A stretch of DNA of 64,000 nucleotides from Bombus terrestris (lineage: Eukaryota > Arthropoda > Insecta > Hymenoptera > Apidae): contig NW_025963549.1 in NCBI RefSeq assembly GCF_910591885.1, positions 1,178,001 to 1,242,000 on the forward strand. The letters are read 5' to 3'. Both the position numbers and the translations under genes were made by a program. Position 1 is the stretch's first letter; each line of letters opens with the position of its first letter. The notes beneath the pieces were generated by a model, which searched no databases, had not been told where the DNA came from, and worked only from the letters and a program-made list of their open reading frames with translations. Positions 45,401 to 57,023 of the stretch are shown in pieces.

Positions 45401-47069
45401 GCAATACTGTCACAAGACGATCATCCTTGCTGTTACATTTCAAGGACACTAAACCCACCCGAACGAAACTATACCACGACAGAAAAGGAACTCTTGGCCA
45501 TCGTATGGGCCGTGAAAAGACTTAGGTAATACTTGTTAGGACGACGCTTCATTATTCGAACCGACCACAAAGCCCTTAAGAGGCTACACAATTGCAAAGA
45601 CCCCTCTAGTCGACTGATTCGTTGGAGACTTAGACTCGAAGAATACAGCTATAAAAGCGAATACACAAAGGGTAAAGATAATACAGCTGCAGACGCCTTA
45701 TCTAGCGTTCACGCGGTAACTCGCAACGAAATAGTTAATCTCGACCTATTAATTGACCACACTAATTCATTCAACGAATGGAAAAACAACAACGAAAACC
45801 CGAAACTCTTAGAAGTTAAACCGAACGATCAAACATTTTACCAATTAACTCGAAACGATTTAGGAGAATACGACGAGACACTTTGGATCAGAAAACTTTA
45901 CAAAATTCTTAAAAATACAACAAAAATCGGCATAGGAAATAACGATTTAACTGAATTAGAGAAAACACAGATTAAACTCATGCTAATATATTTTAACGAC
46001 ACATACAAGGAAATTACTTATGCGCCCAACCCCATTTTAAAACTAGACGAAAGCGAAATACTACAAGCAATAAAGGAAAACCATAACGACACCGTAGGAC
46101 ATTTAGGGATACAGAAAACGTATCAACGGATTAAGGATAAGTTCAAAATCCCCGGCATTTTTGAAAGAGTAGAAAACTTCGTGAAGACATGCGACACATG
46201 TAAAAAGGAGAAACTAACACGTATCAGACCCAAAGAGTCCCCACAGATCTCAGACACACCACTTCACCCTAACGACAAAATCGCTATGGACATCATAGGA
46301 CCGATGACGAAAACCAAACGCGGAAATCAATATATACTTTCAATTCACGACGAACTTACGAAATATCTGATCCTTGTTCCCCTCAAAACGCAACGAACTG
46401 AATCTATAATTAACGCGCTCATTGAGCACTATATTTACATATTTTCGGCACCAAAGACGATTCTGACAGACCAAGGACAAAATTTTGTTAGCGATTTAAT
46501 GACGAAATTTGAAGAGGCCTTTAAAATCAAACAACAAAGTCAAAACAACTTCATTTCACCCACAGAGTAACGGATCCCTCGAAAGAACACATGCCTCGGT
46601 TAAAGATTTAATTCGTACTGCGATACACGACAATGACAAAGAATGGGACGAAGTACTTAATTTCATTTGTTTAGGATACAACACTGCAAAACATGAAGGA
46701 ACAGGGTTCTCCCCCTTCGAATTGACTTTTGGGCGAAAAGCGAACTTACCTTCCGCAATGTCCAAATTCCCCACATTTACCTATGACGATATGTACTCAC
46801 TTTGGCAAAAACAGTTAAATAAATATTGGGAAACAGCTCACAAAACACTTATTCAAAATAAGCAACGCTACAAGCGAGACCAAGAAAGAAAGATTGTTAA
46901 AACTCAGACCGTGTTTAGGAAAGGAGACTTTGTTTTAATTCACAATGACCATAAAAGAGATAAGTTGGACATTGAATGGTTAGGACCCTATAGAATCAAT
47001 GATGTGAAAACTCCTTACTACATTATATCTATCGACAATATTAAGAAAAAGATACATGGTACCGATTGA
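42500..47069 (+). pseudogene. gag-pol: gypsy-B gag-pol polyprotein
   Basis: The chosen start is ATG 42500 (MSKTNESQTS), aligned with the gypsy-A gag start; the frame is open further upstream to 42272. One frame encodes gag with CCHC (CFKCGKLGHMASKC), protease (FLVDTGAGINLVKR), RT (WRIVIDFRKLNELTEQD; YLDD in YCLVYLDDIVIFG) and the first part of RNase H (TTDASNEGLGAILSQ). TAA at 45527-45529 replaces a Gln in RNase H. The frame resumes with HKALKR, the integrase zinc module (HNDTVGH...CDTCKKEK) and catalytic TDQGQNF, then a frameshift near 46530 moves to the frame with GSLERTH and the GPY module (EWLGPYRIND), ending at 47069. Unlike gypsy-A, gag and pol are in the same frame. Confidence 0.9.
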
Positions 47070-47090
47070 AAACGTACTTTTTCCACGATA

Positions 47091-47227
47091 ATGCTGACCC
47101 TAGCACTAGTAACAATACCCTTTGTTAGTTGTCTTAAATTCACAGAATAGGAATTACGATTTATAAACAAATCCAACCAATTCTACTACGATCTTAGAGG
47201 ACCAAGATCAATCTAAACTGGTGGGTA
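47091..47227 (+). pseudogene. env: Trace of gypsy-B env
   Basis: Between pol and the 3' LTR only about 150 bp remain. They begin with a short frame after an ATG at 47091 whose residues (MLTLALVTIPFVSC) look like a signal peptide, soon followed by a stop. This suggests env was present in the parent and almost entirely deleted. Nothing functional remains. Confidence 0.5.
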
Positions 47228-47610
47228 TGTCACGACCGGCATACTTCAAATCCGATGGACCGATGATGGAGATAGAGATGTGGCGGCCTTGGCGACAATG
47301 TATATCGCCGAAGTGCCTAATGAGTCATCTGTATCCTAACGGTCCTTCCACCGAATGTCCTCGAAGAGTGACAACGGTCACGTACGCCTACAGGGTAGTA
47401 GGGATATTGAGAGATGACAAACAAAGAAGAAACAGATGTTACCGAAAGTCAAATTGTAAGAGCGTCAGACTTGGAAAGTCACGGCTGGAGCTCAGAACAA
47501 AATCGCAATCATTGTAAATTCAGAATACAAGAAATAAACTCTCTTGTTTTTTTTGTTACCTTAATTTTTTTCTTTTCGTTCGAGCCTCCTGTTTTTTATT
47601 TTACGTGACA
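47228..47610 (+). repeat. gypsy-B 3' LTR (383 bp)
   Basis: Partner of 41886-42268 by length and position; ends TTACGTGACA, then CGAG. Confidence 0.92.
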
Positions 47611-47614
47611 CGAG

Positions 47615-47790
47615 CATGGTAACTCAAGATCAAGCACATGGATAGCAACGGCGCACGCAGCACACAGCGGCGAGGCGAACGAGATAAGTAATTATGAAGT
47701 AATGTGGCCATTAGATAGCGGTTGCACAGATCACATAATTAACAACGTAAATTATTTCGATAAATCTATTGACCTTAAAGTACCGGTAAA
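47615..47790 (+). pseudogene. pol: copia-C protease start
   Basis: Contains the protease motif WPLDSGCTDHIINNV in the copia frame, from GCATGGTAACTCAAG to CGGTAAA, ended by the solo LTR insertion. It continues after 48736. Confidence 0.85.
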
Positions 47791-47794
47791 TATA

Positions 47795-48732
47795 TGTCGG
47801 ATTGAAGTCAGGATTATGGAGATGGGCGTTTAATGAATTTTCATTAGAATTAGCCATTGTCGTGATACAATGGAGAGTTTATTAGCACGGGCTTATTAAC
47901 AAGATTAAGCACTCGTAGCACTAGTGATAATGACCTTAGGTTCGAAACGAATCCGCGGTCACGGGGGTGGTAAACGTATGTTCTCGAACAGTTCAAGTCT
48001 AACTCTTTGTTAACTAGATGTGAGGTATTCACTGGTTGTAAGGTGGCACTGTCATTCCTCGATGAGATCGTACGAAAGAATGAATCTCCGTCTCGACGAT
48101 GCCGTCGAGGAGAACTATAATGGGTGTGTCTAAGGACATGAGATCCTCGAATTCGTCAACGAAAGCTTTCGTTCCAAAGGCGAGGGAAATTAGCGCTGTT
48201 GCAAATTGGTCGATCTCCATATCGGCGTTTTGAAAGAGATGCTGGCCGCCCTTGAGGGGAGGTTGTTGACGGGGGGCAACGTTCGTGGAAGATAGGTTTC
48301 TCCTATCTTCCCGTAGTTGCAACAAAGACTACTTGACGGACTTCGCTTGACTAAATCTTAAGATCTATAGCGGGTCCTCACGTTAGCTAAACATACACTA
48401 CAAAGGCATGCCGACACCCGGCGATCATCTTACCAGGAGGACAAAATCTGCGTGTGGCGGGCCGCGGGATAGAAACTATTGAAGTATTTACTGCCACGTA
48501 TCGCTACGATTATTTCTTTTAAGGAGAGGTATAGAGTTACTCTGTGCCTTTGTCAGATAAAACGTTCATCCCTTTGACCGCGGCTACGTTCGGCGACTGA
48601 TTGTCGCCTCGAGCCCAAGCTCACTATCATAAATCTCGAATAATCGGTGCGGCATTTGTTTAGTCTAAGTTACAGAGTTGCGGTATTCCCGCGAATCCAA
48701 GGAGGAGTTCCGGTGTTCTTTCATCTCCGACA
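47795..48732 (-). mobile_element. Solo LTR-C (938 bp) inside copia-C
   Basis: TGTCGGATTGAAG to TCATCTCCGACA, with inverted ends TGTCGGA/TCCGACA, flanked by TATA at 47791-47794 and 48733-48736; the empty site TAAATATATATTTAGG is intact in copia-A. It is homologous to the LTR-like blocks of the F-box units but clearly diverged. Strand is given by analogy with those blocks relative to the gypsy-C integrase. Confidence 0.88.
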
Positions 48733-48736
48733 TATA

Positions 48737-51648
48737 TATTTAGGCGATAATAGATCGATAAAGGCAACAAAATTAGCGAATGTTATAAGTTATTTTGAAG
48801 CATTTGGAAAGCAAAATGAAATAAATATGAATAATGTTTTTTACGCGAAAGAAATGTCCGCAAACTTGATTAGTTTAGGCAAGTTAACAGATAATAAAAA
48901 CACGGTTATTTCAAAAGGAAATATTGCAAAAGTAATAGATGAGGACAATAAGCTTACAGCGGTAGCGGTTAAAGAAAAGGGAACATATAGAATGAAAAGT
49001 ATATTGAAAGGGAAGGAGCACTTAGCAAACAGCGCCGAACGTTGTGATATGAGTAAAAAGGAAAGATGGCATAGGATGTTAGGACACGTAAATTTTAAAT
49101 ATTTAAATATCTTGGTTAAAGAGCAGCCAGTTACTGGTATACCGAAAGAATTTGAGAAGGAATTTTTGAAATATAGGTTGTGTATAGAAAGTAAAATGCA
49201 CAATTTACCATTCAAAAATAATCGAACCAAGGCTAGGGAGATAATGGAAATTATTCATACGGTCGTGTGCGTTCCCTTTAAGACTACCGGATTCAATGAA
49301 GAGAAATATTTCATCTCATTTATCGATGATTATAGCAAAATAGCTAGAAGTTATTGTGTAAAATCAAAGGGTGAGGTCTTTGATTGTTTCGTACAGTTTG
49401 TAAATGAAGCCGAGAATTTAACGGGCAAGAGGTTTAAGATATTGAGATGTGATAATGGAGAAAAGTACTTGAATAATCGAATTTATAAATTTGCTAGGGA
49501 TACAGGTATCAGAATAAATAACTGCCCAACCTACGTACATGAATTAAACGGGACAACGGAAAGGTATAATAGAACAGTGATGGACATGGCGCGTTGCTTG
49601 TTAGCGGAAGCGAAAGTACATAAAAGGTACTGGCTTGAAATAGATTGGACAGCGGTATACTTGAAGAATCGAATACTGGCAAATACTATAGAGAGAAAGA
49701 CACCTTTTGAAATATTCTTCGGGAGAAAACCAAGTGTTGAAAATCTACATCTATATGGAAGTAGAGTTTTTGTAAGAAAACCGGAACAAAAAAGAGTTTC
49801 TAAATGGGATAAGAAGGCAGATATGGGAATTTTGTTAGGATATAGTGAAGTAGGTTACAGAGTCTTATTAGCTAGGAAAATAACAATAGCGAGACATGTA
49901 GAGGTCATAGGAACAGACACAAAATGTATCGGTTTTGTGGAGAATTCATTCATAAAGATAACGATGACATTGAGGATAATGATTTATTGGTAAACATGAA
50001 TAAGGAAGAGTTAGAAAGTAGGGAAGATGAAAATGATAACAGTCTTGAAAACCTTAAACATCCCTGGAAGATCTACACGTAATAAGAGAACTCCAGTAAG
50101 ATATCCAGAAAAAGAAAACATTAGTGAAATCCATGCAAATTATTGTAGTGTAGATATCCCTTGTACATTTGAGGAGGCGATTTGTTGTGAAGATAGTGAA
50201 GATTGGAAGCAAGCTACGAATAAGGAAATAGAATGTCTTTATAAGAATAAAACTTGGAAATTGGTAGAAAGGATAAAAGGCAAAGACGTATTAGATGTAA
50301 AATGGGTTTACACGAGAAAATCAGATGACAGGTATAAGGCTAGATTAGTGGTAAGAGGATTCCATCAAAGAAACTTAGCCGATGACATATACTCCCCAGT
50401 AGCGAGTAATGAGACCTTTAAGATATTGCTATCATATTGTTGTCAAAATGGATTAATTATTGAGCAAATGAATGTAGAAACTGCTTTTTTAAATGGTGAA
50501 GTAACCTCGGAGGTATATGTAAATCAACCAAAGGGATATGCGGACGGAAAGAATAGAGTTTGTAAACTATCGAAAGTGCTTTATGGGTTAAAAGAAAGTC
50601 GAAGAGAGTGGTATGAGTGTCTTGATAAGTATGTGACGAGATTAGGTTTTAAGAAGAATAACATAGAGTTCTGCCTATATATACATGGAGAGGGAGAAAA
50701 TGTTGTTTATTTGCTAATGTATGTAGACGATTTGCTATTTTGTAGTAAAAATAAAAGGAAGATACAAAGGGTAAAGAAGTTATTAACTAATAGGTTCGAA
50801 ATGAAAGATTTAGATGAAGTCAAAGAATATCTTGGAATAAATATAGACTATGATTATTTCAAAAATGAAATAAGATTAAGCCAAAAGAAATACATTGAAT
50901 CATTAGCAAACAAATGTAAGTTACAAAATAGCAAATTGTACTGCGCACCTATGGAGACCAACTTAAAAATTGAAAAAGCTGTGATAAATAGAGAGGATAT
51001 TGGATACAAAAATTTAATTGGCGCATTGTAGTATATTAGTGAAAATACCAGACCCGATATAAGTTATAGTGTGAATTATTTGAGTAGATTTCAAGATTGT
51101 TGTAATGAGACACATTTTAAATTTGCTTTGCGAATATTGAAATATTTGTACCGGACTAGAGACTTAAGATTAGATTATAAAAGGAATGAAAAATGTGAAA
51201 CGATAGATTGTTATGTGGACACTGATTAGGCAGGAGATCATTTAGAAAGGAAATCGACTTCTGAATATGTAATTAGATTGTGTGGAAATGTAATTGGTTG
51301 GAAGTCTAAAAAACAAAGGTGTGTGACAAAAGCCTCGACGTATGCAGAGTATGTAGCTCTATCGGAAGCGGTGAGTGAATTAATGTCCATTAGGGAAATT
51401 ATGAAAATCTTCAATGTAGATCTAGACGATAACCCTGTAAAAATTGATGAGGATAACTCTGGAGTGATAAGTATAGCAAAGCACTGAAATTTTACAAAAA
51501 ATTCTAAACACATTGAAGTTCATTACCACTATGTTCACGAGTGCTTAAAGGAGAACAAGATAAACATACTTAAAGTAAGTACAGAAGAAAATACTGCGGA
51601 TATTTTTACGAAGGCACTGTGTACAGAGAGAAAAATTCGAAAGGTTTA
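48737..51648 (+). pseudogene. pol: copia-C pol remainder (integrase, RT, RNase H)
   Basis: The open frame 48647-49993 starts inside the solo LTR and fuses foreign N-terminal residues to the copia frame. Integrase keeps KVHKRYWLEIDW (no 5-bp deletion), but the first catalytic Asp is Val (IHTVVCVPF). A 1-bp deletion near 49953 shifts the frame; RT resumes 50027-51031 with YVDD. Stops: TAG at 51029-51031 (Leu in B and D) and the shared TAG at 51227-51229 at the RNase H start; another TGA lies at 51485-51487. RNase H ends near 51648. Confidence 0.9.
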
Positions 51649-51770
51649 GGTCATGGATGAATGTAAACTAAGAGAAATGTAGATAAAGCAATAAGTGTTA
51701 AAGTTTCTGTTACGTAATTCGTCAAAGCATGTAAATACGATTAAGTGTACAGTATAAATGTAAGGAGGCG

Positions 51771-52015
51771 CGTTAGGAACATGATACATTTAAACTGTAC
51801 ATGTAAATGTGCGCGTAAGCGTCAGAGGACGTCCAGGCCTTAGTTGGGACAAAAGACAAGAGTCAGGCGTTAGAAGTATCTGGAGGAGCCGGTTGACAAC
51901 AAGCGTGCGTGCTAGTAGCATTTCGAGGTCTTTAGAGTATAAGATATATGTATAAATGTTGTGTGCTAAATAAAGGGAATTATTTGTATTTCCGAATCCA
52001 TTCTATACCATTACA
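51771..52015 (+). repeat. copia-C 3' LTR
   Basis: 245 bp, start CGTTAGG as in copia-B's 3' LTR, end CCATTACA as in B and D. Right flank AAATACACTAACG equals the flank of B and D inverted. Confidence 0.92.
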
Positions 52016-52175
52016 AATACACTAACGTACAAGAATATTATAATATTCAGTAACAACGATAGAATTAACCAGTTCGCAAGTATAAAAAAGACACATTTTA
52101 CACTGTGACGAAATAATATTCAAGAAATCTGATATAACATACATGGAAAATACACGAATCAGACTGAGAAACCAC
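52016..52175. other. Unique flank shared by copia-B, -C and -D
   Basis: Reverse complement of 18588-18747 and 60215-60374. It stops at ACCACTG, where a partial copia LTR begins with TGTAAGCG; a 3-base overlap (CTG/TG) is the only homology at the junction. Confidence 0.8.
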
Positions 52176-52377
52176 TGTAAGCGTCAGAGGACTTCCAGGC
52201 CTTAGTTGGGACAAAAGACAAGAGTCAGGCGTTAGAAGTATCTGGAGGAGCCGGTTGACAACAAGCGTGCGTGCTAGTAGCATTTCGAGGTCTTTAGAGT
52301 ATAAGATATATGTACAACAGTTGTGTGCTAAATAAAGGGAATTATTTGTATTTCCGAATCCATTCTATATCTTTTCA
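52176..52377 (+). mobile_element. Partial copia LTR, 3' ~202 bp
   Basis: Matches LTR positions ~44-245, ending CTTTTCA, the variant of copia-B's 5' LTR. The next bases ATTCC (GGAAT on the other strand) pair with the GGAAT beside copia-B at 30771-30775, so this appears to be the far LTR of that same insertion. Confidence 0.85.
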
Positions 52378-55315
52378 ATTCCTGAAAATGCAAAATTGCA
52401 TTTTGGCAGGTTTTGGCAGAGACCAGAGTTGACATAGCTCAAACAAACCGATGAGTAATGTAACTGTAGCAAATGTAGAGTATAAGGCGTTTCGAATTGT
52501 CGACATATGTGCAAAACAAGCGGAGAGACTTTGAAAGCAATATTTAAGCATTAATAGCAAAAACTGCAATTATGCTAGAATTTACAGGGTCCAGAGTTGG
52601 CATAGCACAAACCGGCTGATTTGGCATCAGATGTGGAATATAAGGCGCATCGTATGGCCAACGTTTCCGCAAAACAAGCGGAGATACCTTGATTCGAATA
52701 TGTAAGCATTAATATCCAAAACTGCAGTCACGCTGGATTTCACCGAGTCCAGTCTTGAGAATGTGCAAACTGTCTGATGTGTGCTGTATTTGGCAGCAAA
52801 TGTGGAGTATAACATGCATCCTATTGTGAACATACTTACTATGAAAACGGAGATACATTCACTTGAATATTTAGGCTTGAATGTGCAAAACTACAAATAC
52901 GCTGGATTTGACTCGTTCCGTATTTAACATGGCTTAAACCAGATGAAGCGCCCAGTGTATGGCAGTCCATGTGGAATATAACGCGCACCGTTTTGTCGAC
53001 ATATCTGCAATAGGAGCTGAGTCACGTCGATCTGAATATTGAACCCTGATCATGCATTACTACATTTACGCTTGATTTCTCAGGATCCGGATTTGACATA
53101 GCGCGAACCAGATGATGTGAGCTGTATTTAGTAGCAACTACGGAGTATATAGCGCATCGAATTTTCCACATATCTGCAATCGAAACGGAGATTCGCTGAT
53201 TTGATTATTTAGGTTTGATAATGCAAAACTGCAGTTGTGTTGGGTTTGACCGGACCAGAGTGGACATAGCGCTAATTGGATGATATTGGTTTAATTTGCA
53301 AGAAATGTGGAATACAAAGCAAATCGTATTGTCGACACATTTCCAACAGTAACGGAGATGCGTGGATTTGAATATATAATAATGTATATGAAAAACTGCA
53401 ATTACGCTGGATTTGTCGGTGATCGGAGATGACATAGTTTAAATCCAATGATGTGCACTGTATTGGCAGCAAATGTAATGTATAACCTGATTCGAATTGT
53501 CGGCATATCTGTAACAGAATCGTAGATACGTTGATTTGAATATTTATGCACGAATTTGCAAAACTGCAATTACGCGGGTTTGACACGGGCCAGAGTTGAC
53601 ATAGCGCCAGCCCACTAATGTGCGCTGTATTTGGCAGCAAATATGGAGTGGATGTCGGCACATATGCTATAGAGACGGAGACACATTGATCTGAACGTTT
53701 ATTCCTGAGTATGCAAAACTACAATTACGCTGCACTTCACAGGGTCCAGAATCGACATAGCCCAAAGCGGCTGATGCGTGCTGTATTTGGCAACAATTTT
53801 GGCGTATAACACGCTTTACGTTGTCGGCATATCTGCAACGGAAGCGGAGATACGTTGATTAGAATATTTCAGCCTGAATATGCAAAGCTGAAACTACGTT
53901 GGATTTATCGGAGACCAGAGATGACATAGCTCAAAGCAGCTGATGTGGGCTGTATTTGGCAGCAACTGTGGAGTATAAGATGCATCGAGTTCTCAGCATG
54001 TGTGCTATAAAAGAGGAGAAAAGTTGATTCAAATATCTGAGACCGAATATGTAAAACAGCAATTACGCTGCATGTACAAGGTCCAGAGTTGACATAGCTC
54101 AAACCGGATCGTGTTCACTGTATCTGGCAGCAAATGTGGAGTGTAGCGGGCATCGTATTTCCGACATACATAATATGTATACAGCTAATAACAGCGCAAT
54201 GTTTTCTAATGGAGGATTCAGCCTATGTAAGCAAAACTGCAATTACATTGGATTTCACAGGATACACAGATGACATAGCAAAAACCCTCCGATGTGTGCT
54301 AAATTTGGGAGCCAATGTGGAGTATAACACACAGAAATTCATCGTCATGTCTGCATTAGAAACAGAGATACGTAGATTTGAATATTTAAGCCTGAATATG
54401 CAAAACTGCAATTTCGCTGGATTTCACACTTAGCGCCAGCCCACTGATGTGCACTCTATTTGGCAGCAAATGTGGAGCTACCGCGCATAGCATTTTCGAC
54501 ATATATCCAATACCAGTGCGGCTACGTTCTAACGAGTAATTCAGCCTTAACATGCAAATCCGCAATTACATTGCCTTTTACAGCGTTCACAGTTGAAAAG
54601 TCGCATCCCGGATGATGCGCGCTTTATTTGGTAGTAAATGTGGAATACAACTTGCATAGTATTGTCGACATATCTGTAATAGGAACGAAGATACCATCAT
54701 TTGAATATTTAAGCCTGAATATGCAAATTTCCAATTACATAGAATTTGATCGGGTCCAGAGTTGACGTGGCACAAACCGGCTGATTTGGCAGCATATGTG
54801 CAGTATTATGCGCATCGAATGGTCGTCATTTGAGCTCTTGAGGCGGAGATACGTGGATATCAATATTTTAGACTGAGTATGCAAAACTGCAAATACGCTG
54901 GATTTGACACGGTCCAGAATTGATATTGCGCAAACTGGCAGATATGCGCCGTATAGGTTTATTTGAACATTTAGGCATGAATATGCGAAACTACAATCAT
55001 GCCGGCTTTGACTGAAACCAGAGAGGACATAACGGAAACAGGCTGGTGTGCGGTGCATTTGGCAAGAAATGTGGGGTACATGTCACATCGAATTCTCGAC
55101 ATATCTGCCACAATAACGGAGATACGTTGATTTGATTATTCGTGCATAAGTATCCAAAATTGCAATTGCGCTGGCTTTAACAATGGTCAGAATCGACATA
55201 GCGCAAACCGGCTGATGAGTAATACATTTGGCAGTACGACGCTATCTCGAATTGTGGACATATCTGCAACGGAACCGGAAATAGCTTGATTTGAATATTT
55301 AATCCTGAAAATGGA
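52378..55315 (-). repeat. 170-bp satellite, block 9
   Basis: About 17 divergent monomers, the largest block. The left part is the inverted match of 34815-36360. Frames such as 53272-53661 read through satellite and are not genes. Confidence 0.9.
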
Positions 55316-55679
55316 AAGCGCTAACACCTCTCACCAGCGGCAACGCTAACAACTCCACTCTCAACAACGCTAACACCTCTCGCAACTCGACAGCGCTAAC
55401 AACTCTACTCTTCGACTCCTCGATTAACTCTGACCTCTCGACTCACTCTTATTTCTCGATCAACCGTTCAACGCTTCTCGATCAGTCAATCTTTAAAGTT
55501 ACATCGTCCCCTACCATTAGCGTTAGTTTTTCCAACTCTCTAACCCCATTCTGTAAACGCTCCGCAAGTACAAGGTGACTTTAGTCACATAGGCTTTCTC
55601 CCCGATGTAAACTAACTACCGAAGGACAGACGACATTGTTTTGATCCATTTCTAATGAGGCCTTTTCCTCACGTTACCA
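55316..55679 (+). repeat. Short-period repeat and LTR-D-like patch
   Basis: Repeats of CGCTAACAACTC/CGCTAACACCTCTC and CTCGACTCACTC-type words at 55320-55480, then TCTTTAAAGTTACATCGTC, similar to the AATAAA-proximal part of LTR-D. It may be a remnant of that LTR family with its minisatellite expanded differently. Confidence 0.5.
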
Positions 55680-56240
55680 CAATATGTTGACTTGAATATT
55701 TAAGTCTGAATATGCAAAACTGCAAATGCGCTGAGGTTGGCTGCGTCCACACGTTACATAACTTAAACCAGATAATATGCGCTGTATTTGGCAGCGAATA
55801 TGGAGTATAACGCGCTTCGTGCTGTCGGCATATTTGCAATGCAAACGGCTATACGATGATTTGAATAGTTAAGCATGAACATGCAAAACAGCAATTTCGC
55901 TGGATTTGACAGAGCCCGGAGTTGACATAGTACAAACCTGCTGATGTGTGGTGCATATGACATCAGATGTGAAATGTAACGGACATCGAATTGTAGCCAT
56001 ATGTGCAATAGAAACGGAGATACATTCTTTTGAATATGTTAACCTTAATTTGTAAAACTGCAATTACGCTTGATATGTCGAGGAGCAGAGATGATATAGT
56101 AGCTCGAGCCAGCTGAAGTGCGCTGTATTTGGCAGCCAATGAGGAGTATATCTCGCACATAATTGACGACAAATCTGCAATTGCAGCGGTGATACATTGT
56201 AGTTAATATTCAATAATGGGCCTATTACGATACAGATAGT
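55680..56240 (-). repeat. 170-bp satellite, block 10
   Basis: About 3 monomers leading into F-box copy 4, matching the satellite before copies 1 and 2 (e.g. 9422-9900). Confidence 0.85.
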
Positions 56241-56387
56241 ATTATCGTGACTGAAACACATTGCCGTCTCAATAAAACCATTTTATTTCAAGCTTCACGC
56301 TACAGTTCTGAATCCGGACAAGACCGTTTCAAGTTCTCGCAAGAGCAAGCAGTCAAATTAAGGTACTTACACGAGTTAGAGTCTAAT

Positions 56388-56813
56388 TCATTTTATTGGT
56401 CCAACACCGATGGGGCGATCTCGCATCGAAATTTTCGGAGGACCGCGTAACCTTCCAACGACGACCGCCGTACGAGCAGCGGATAAACTTATTTCGTGCC
56501 TTAGGTTGCCCTCACCACGTCCTCTACTTCTTGATTCTTGGTTGGTAGCTTTAGCGGCTGCAGGTCCGAGAAATTGCATATTGACCCGCTTTCTCGTATG
56601 TCGCATGTGACGTCTCACTTTCCGCCGTAGACACTTGTCGGATCTACATACGTTGAACCATTTGCGCGAGACAAGCGCGGCGCTCTGCAGGGACGAGGGA
56701 TCCAATTTTCGAAGTATCAAGTGCGAAACCTCCAGTGGTAGTTCGGAAATGATATCTACCATACTTGGCACGAACAAACCAACGACGCGTAGTAGAGATC
56801 TAAAAAACTCCAT
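56388..56813 (-). CDS. F-box protein, copy 4 (141 aa)
   Basis: Full-length form like copy 1, with no premature stop at VVVGRLRGPPK, and residues QFLGPAAAK. TATATAAG and TCAGTC lie at the same distances upstream, and AATAAA downstream. Its right-hand context (integrase, solo copia LTR, copia-D) is that of copy 3, while its F-box sequence and left flank resemble copy 1, so it is a mosaic. F-box at residues ~21-70 (LPLEVSHLILRKLDPSSL). Confidence 0.65.
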   Translation of the reverse strand: MEFFRSLLRVVGLFVPSMVDIISELPLEVSHLILRKLDPSSLQSAALVSRKWFNVCRSDKCLRRKVRRHMRHTRKRVNMQFLGPAAAKATNQESRSRGRGEGNLRHEISLSAARTAVVVGRLRGPPKISMRDRPIGVGPIK

Positions 56814-57023
56814 GTTGCTTCTACTGTTGCGCGAGCACGACTGACGGTCTAGCTAAGAGTGGAAGCTTATATATGTGCTGTTCGTCACGGTGCACTGCGA
56901 GTTACGGTTCCGGGTGAGAGTGCTGGTCAGGCAGAATCGATGGTATGTGCATGTATTTTCACTTACATCGGGTTCACATTATGATTAGAGTTAGAGGCGC
57001 GAATCGAATCTTCATTTGGTTTA

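Larger units (their letters stand above)
41886..47610 (+). mobile_element. gypsy-B, LTR retrotransposon lacking env, 5725 bp
   Basis: LTRs of 383 bp at 41886-42268 and 47228-47610, flanked by CGAG (41882-41885, 47611-47614). The unoccupied site GCACGAGCGAGCATGG is in copia-B (inverted near 29566). The two LTRs differ at roughly 17 positions by eye, so it is clearly older than gypsy-A. Pol is closely related to gypsy-A. One stop and one frameshift interrupt it. Confidence 0.93.
40683..52015 (+). mobile_element. copia-C, complete outline, split by gypsy-B and a solo LTR
   Basis: 5' LTR 40683-40927, primer site TGGTGGCAGAGC 40928-40939, gag, gypsy-B at 41886-47610, protease start, solo LTR at 47795-48732, remaining pol, purine tract AAGGAGG (51762-51768) and 3' LTR 51771-52015. 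Flanks differ (left ...AATTC of CMTR1, right AAATA of the unique flank shared with B and D), so there is no target duplication and the element is probably a recombinant of two insertions. Confidence 0.93.
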
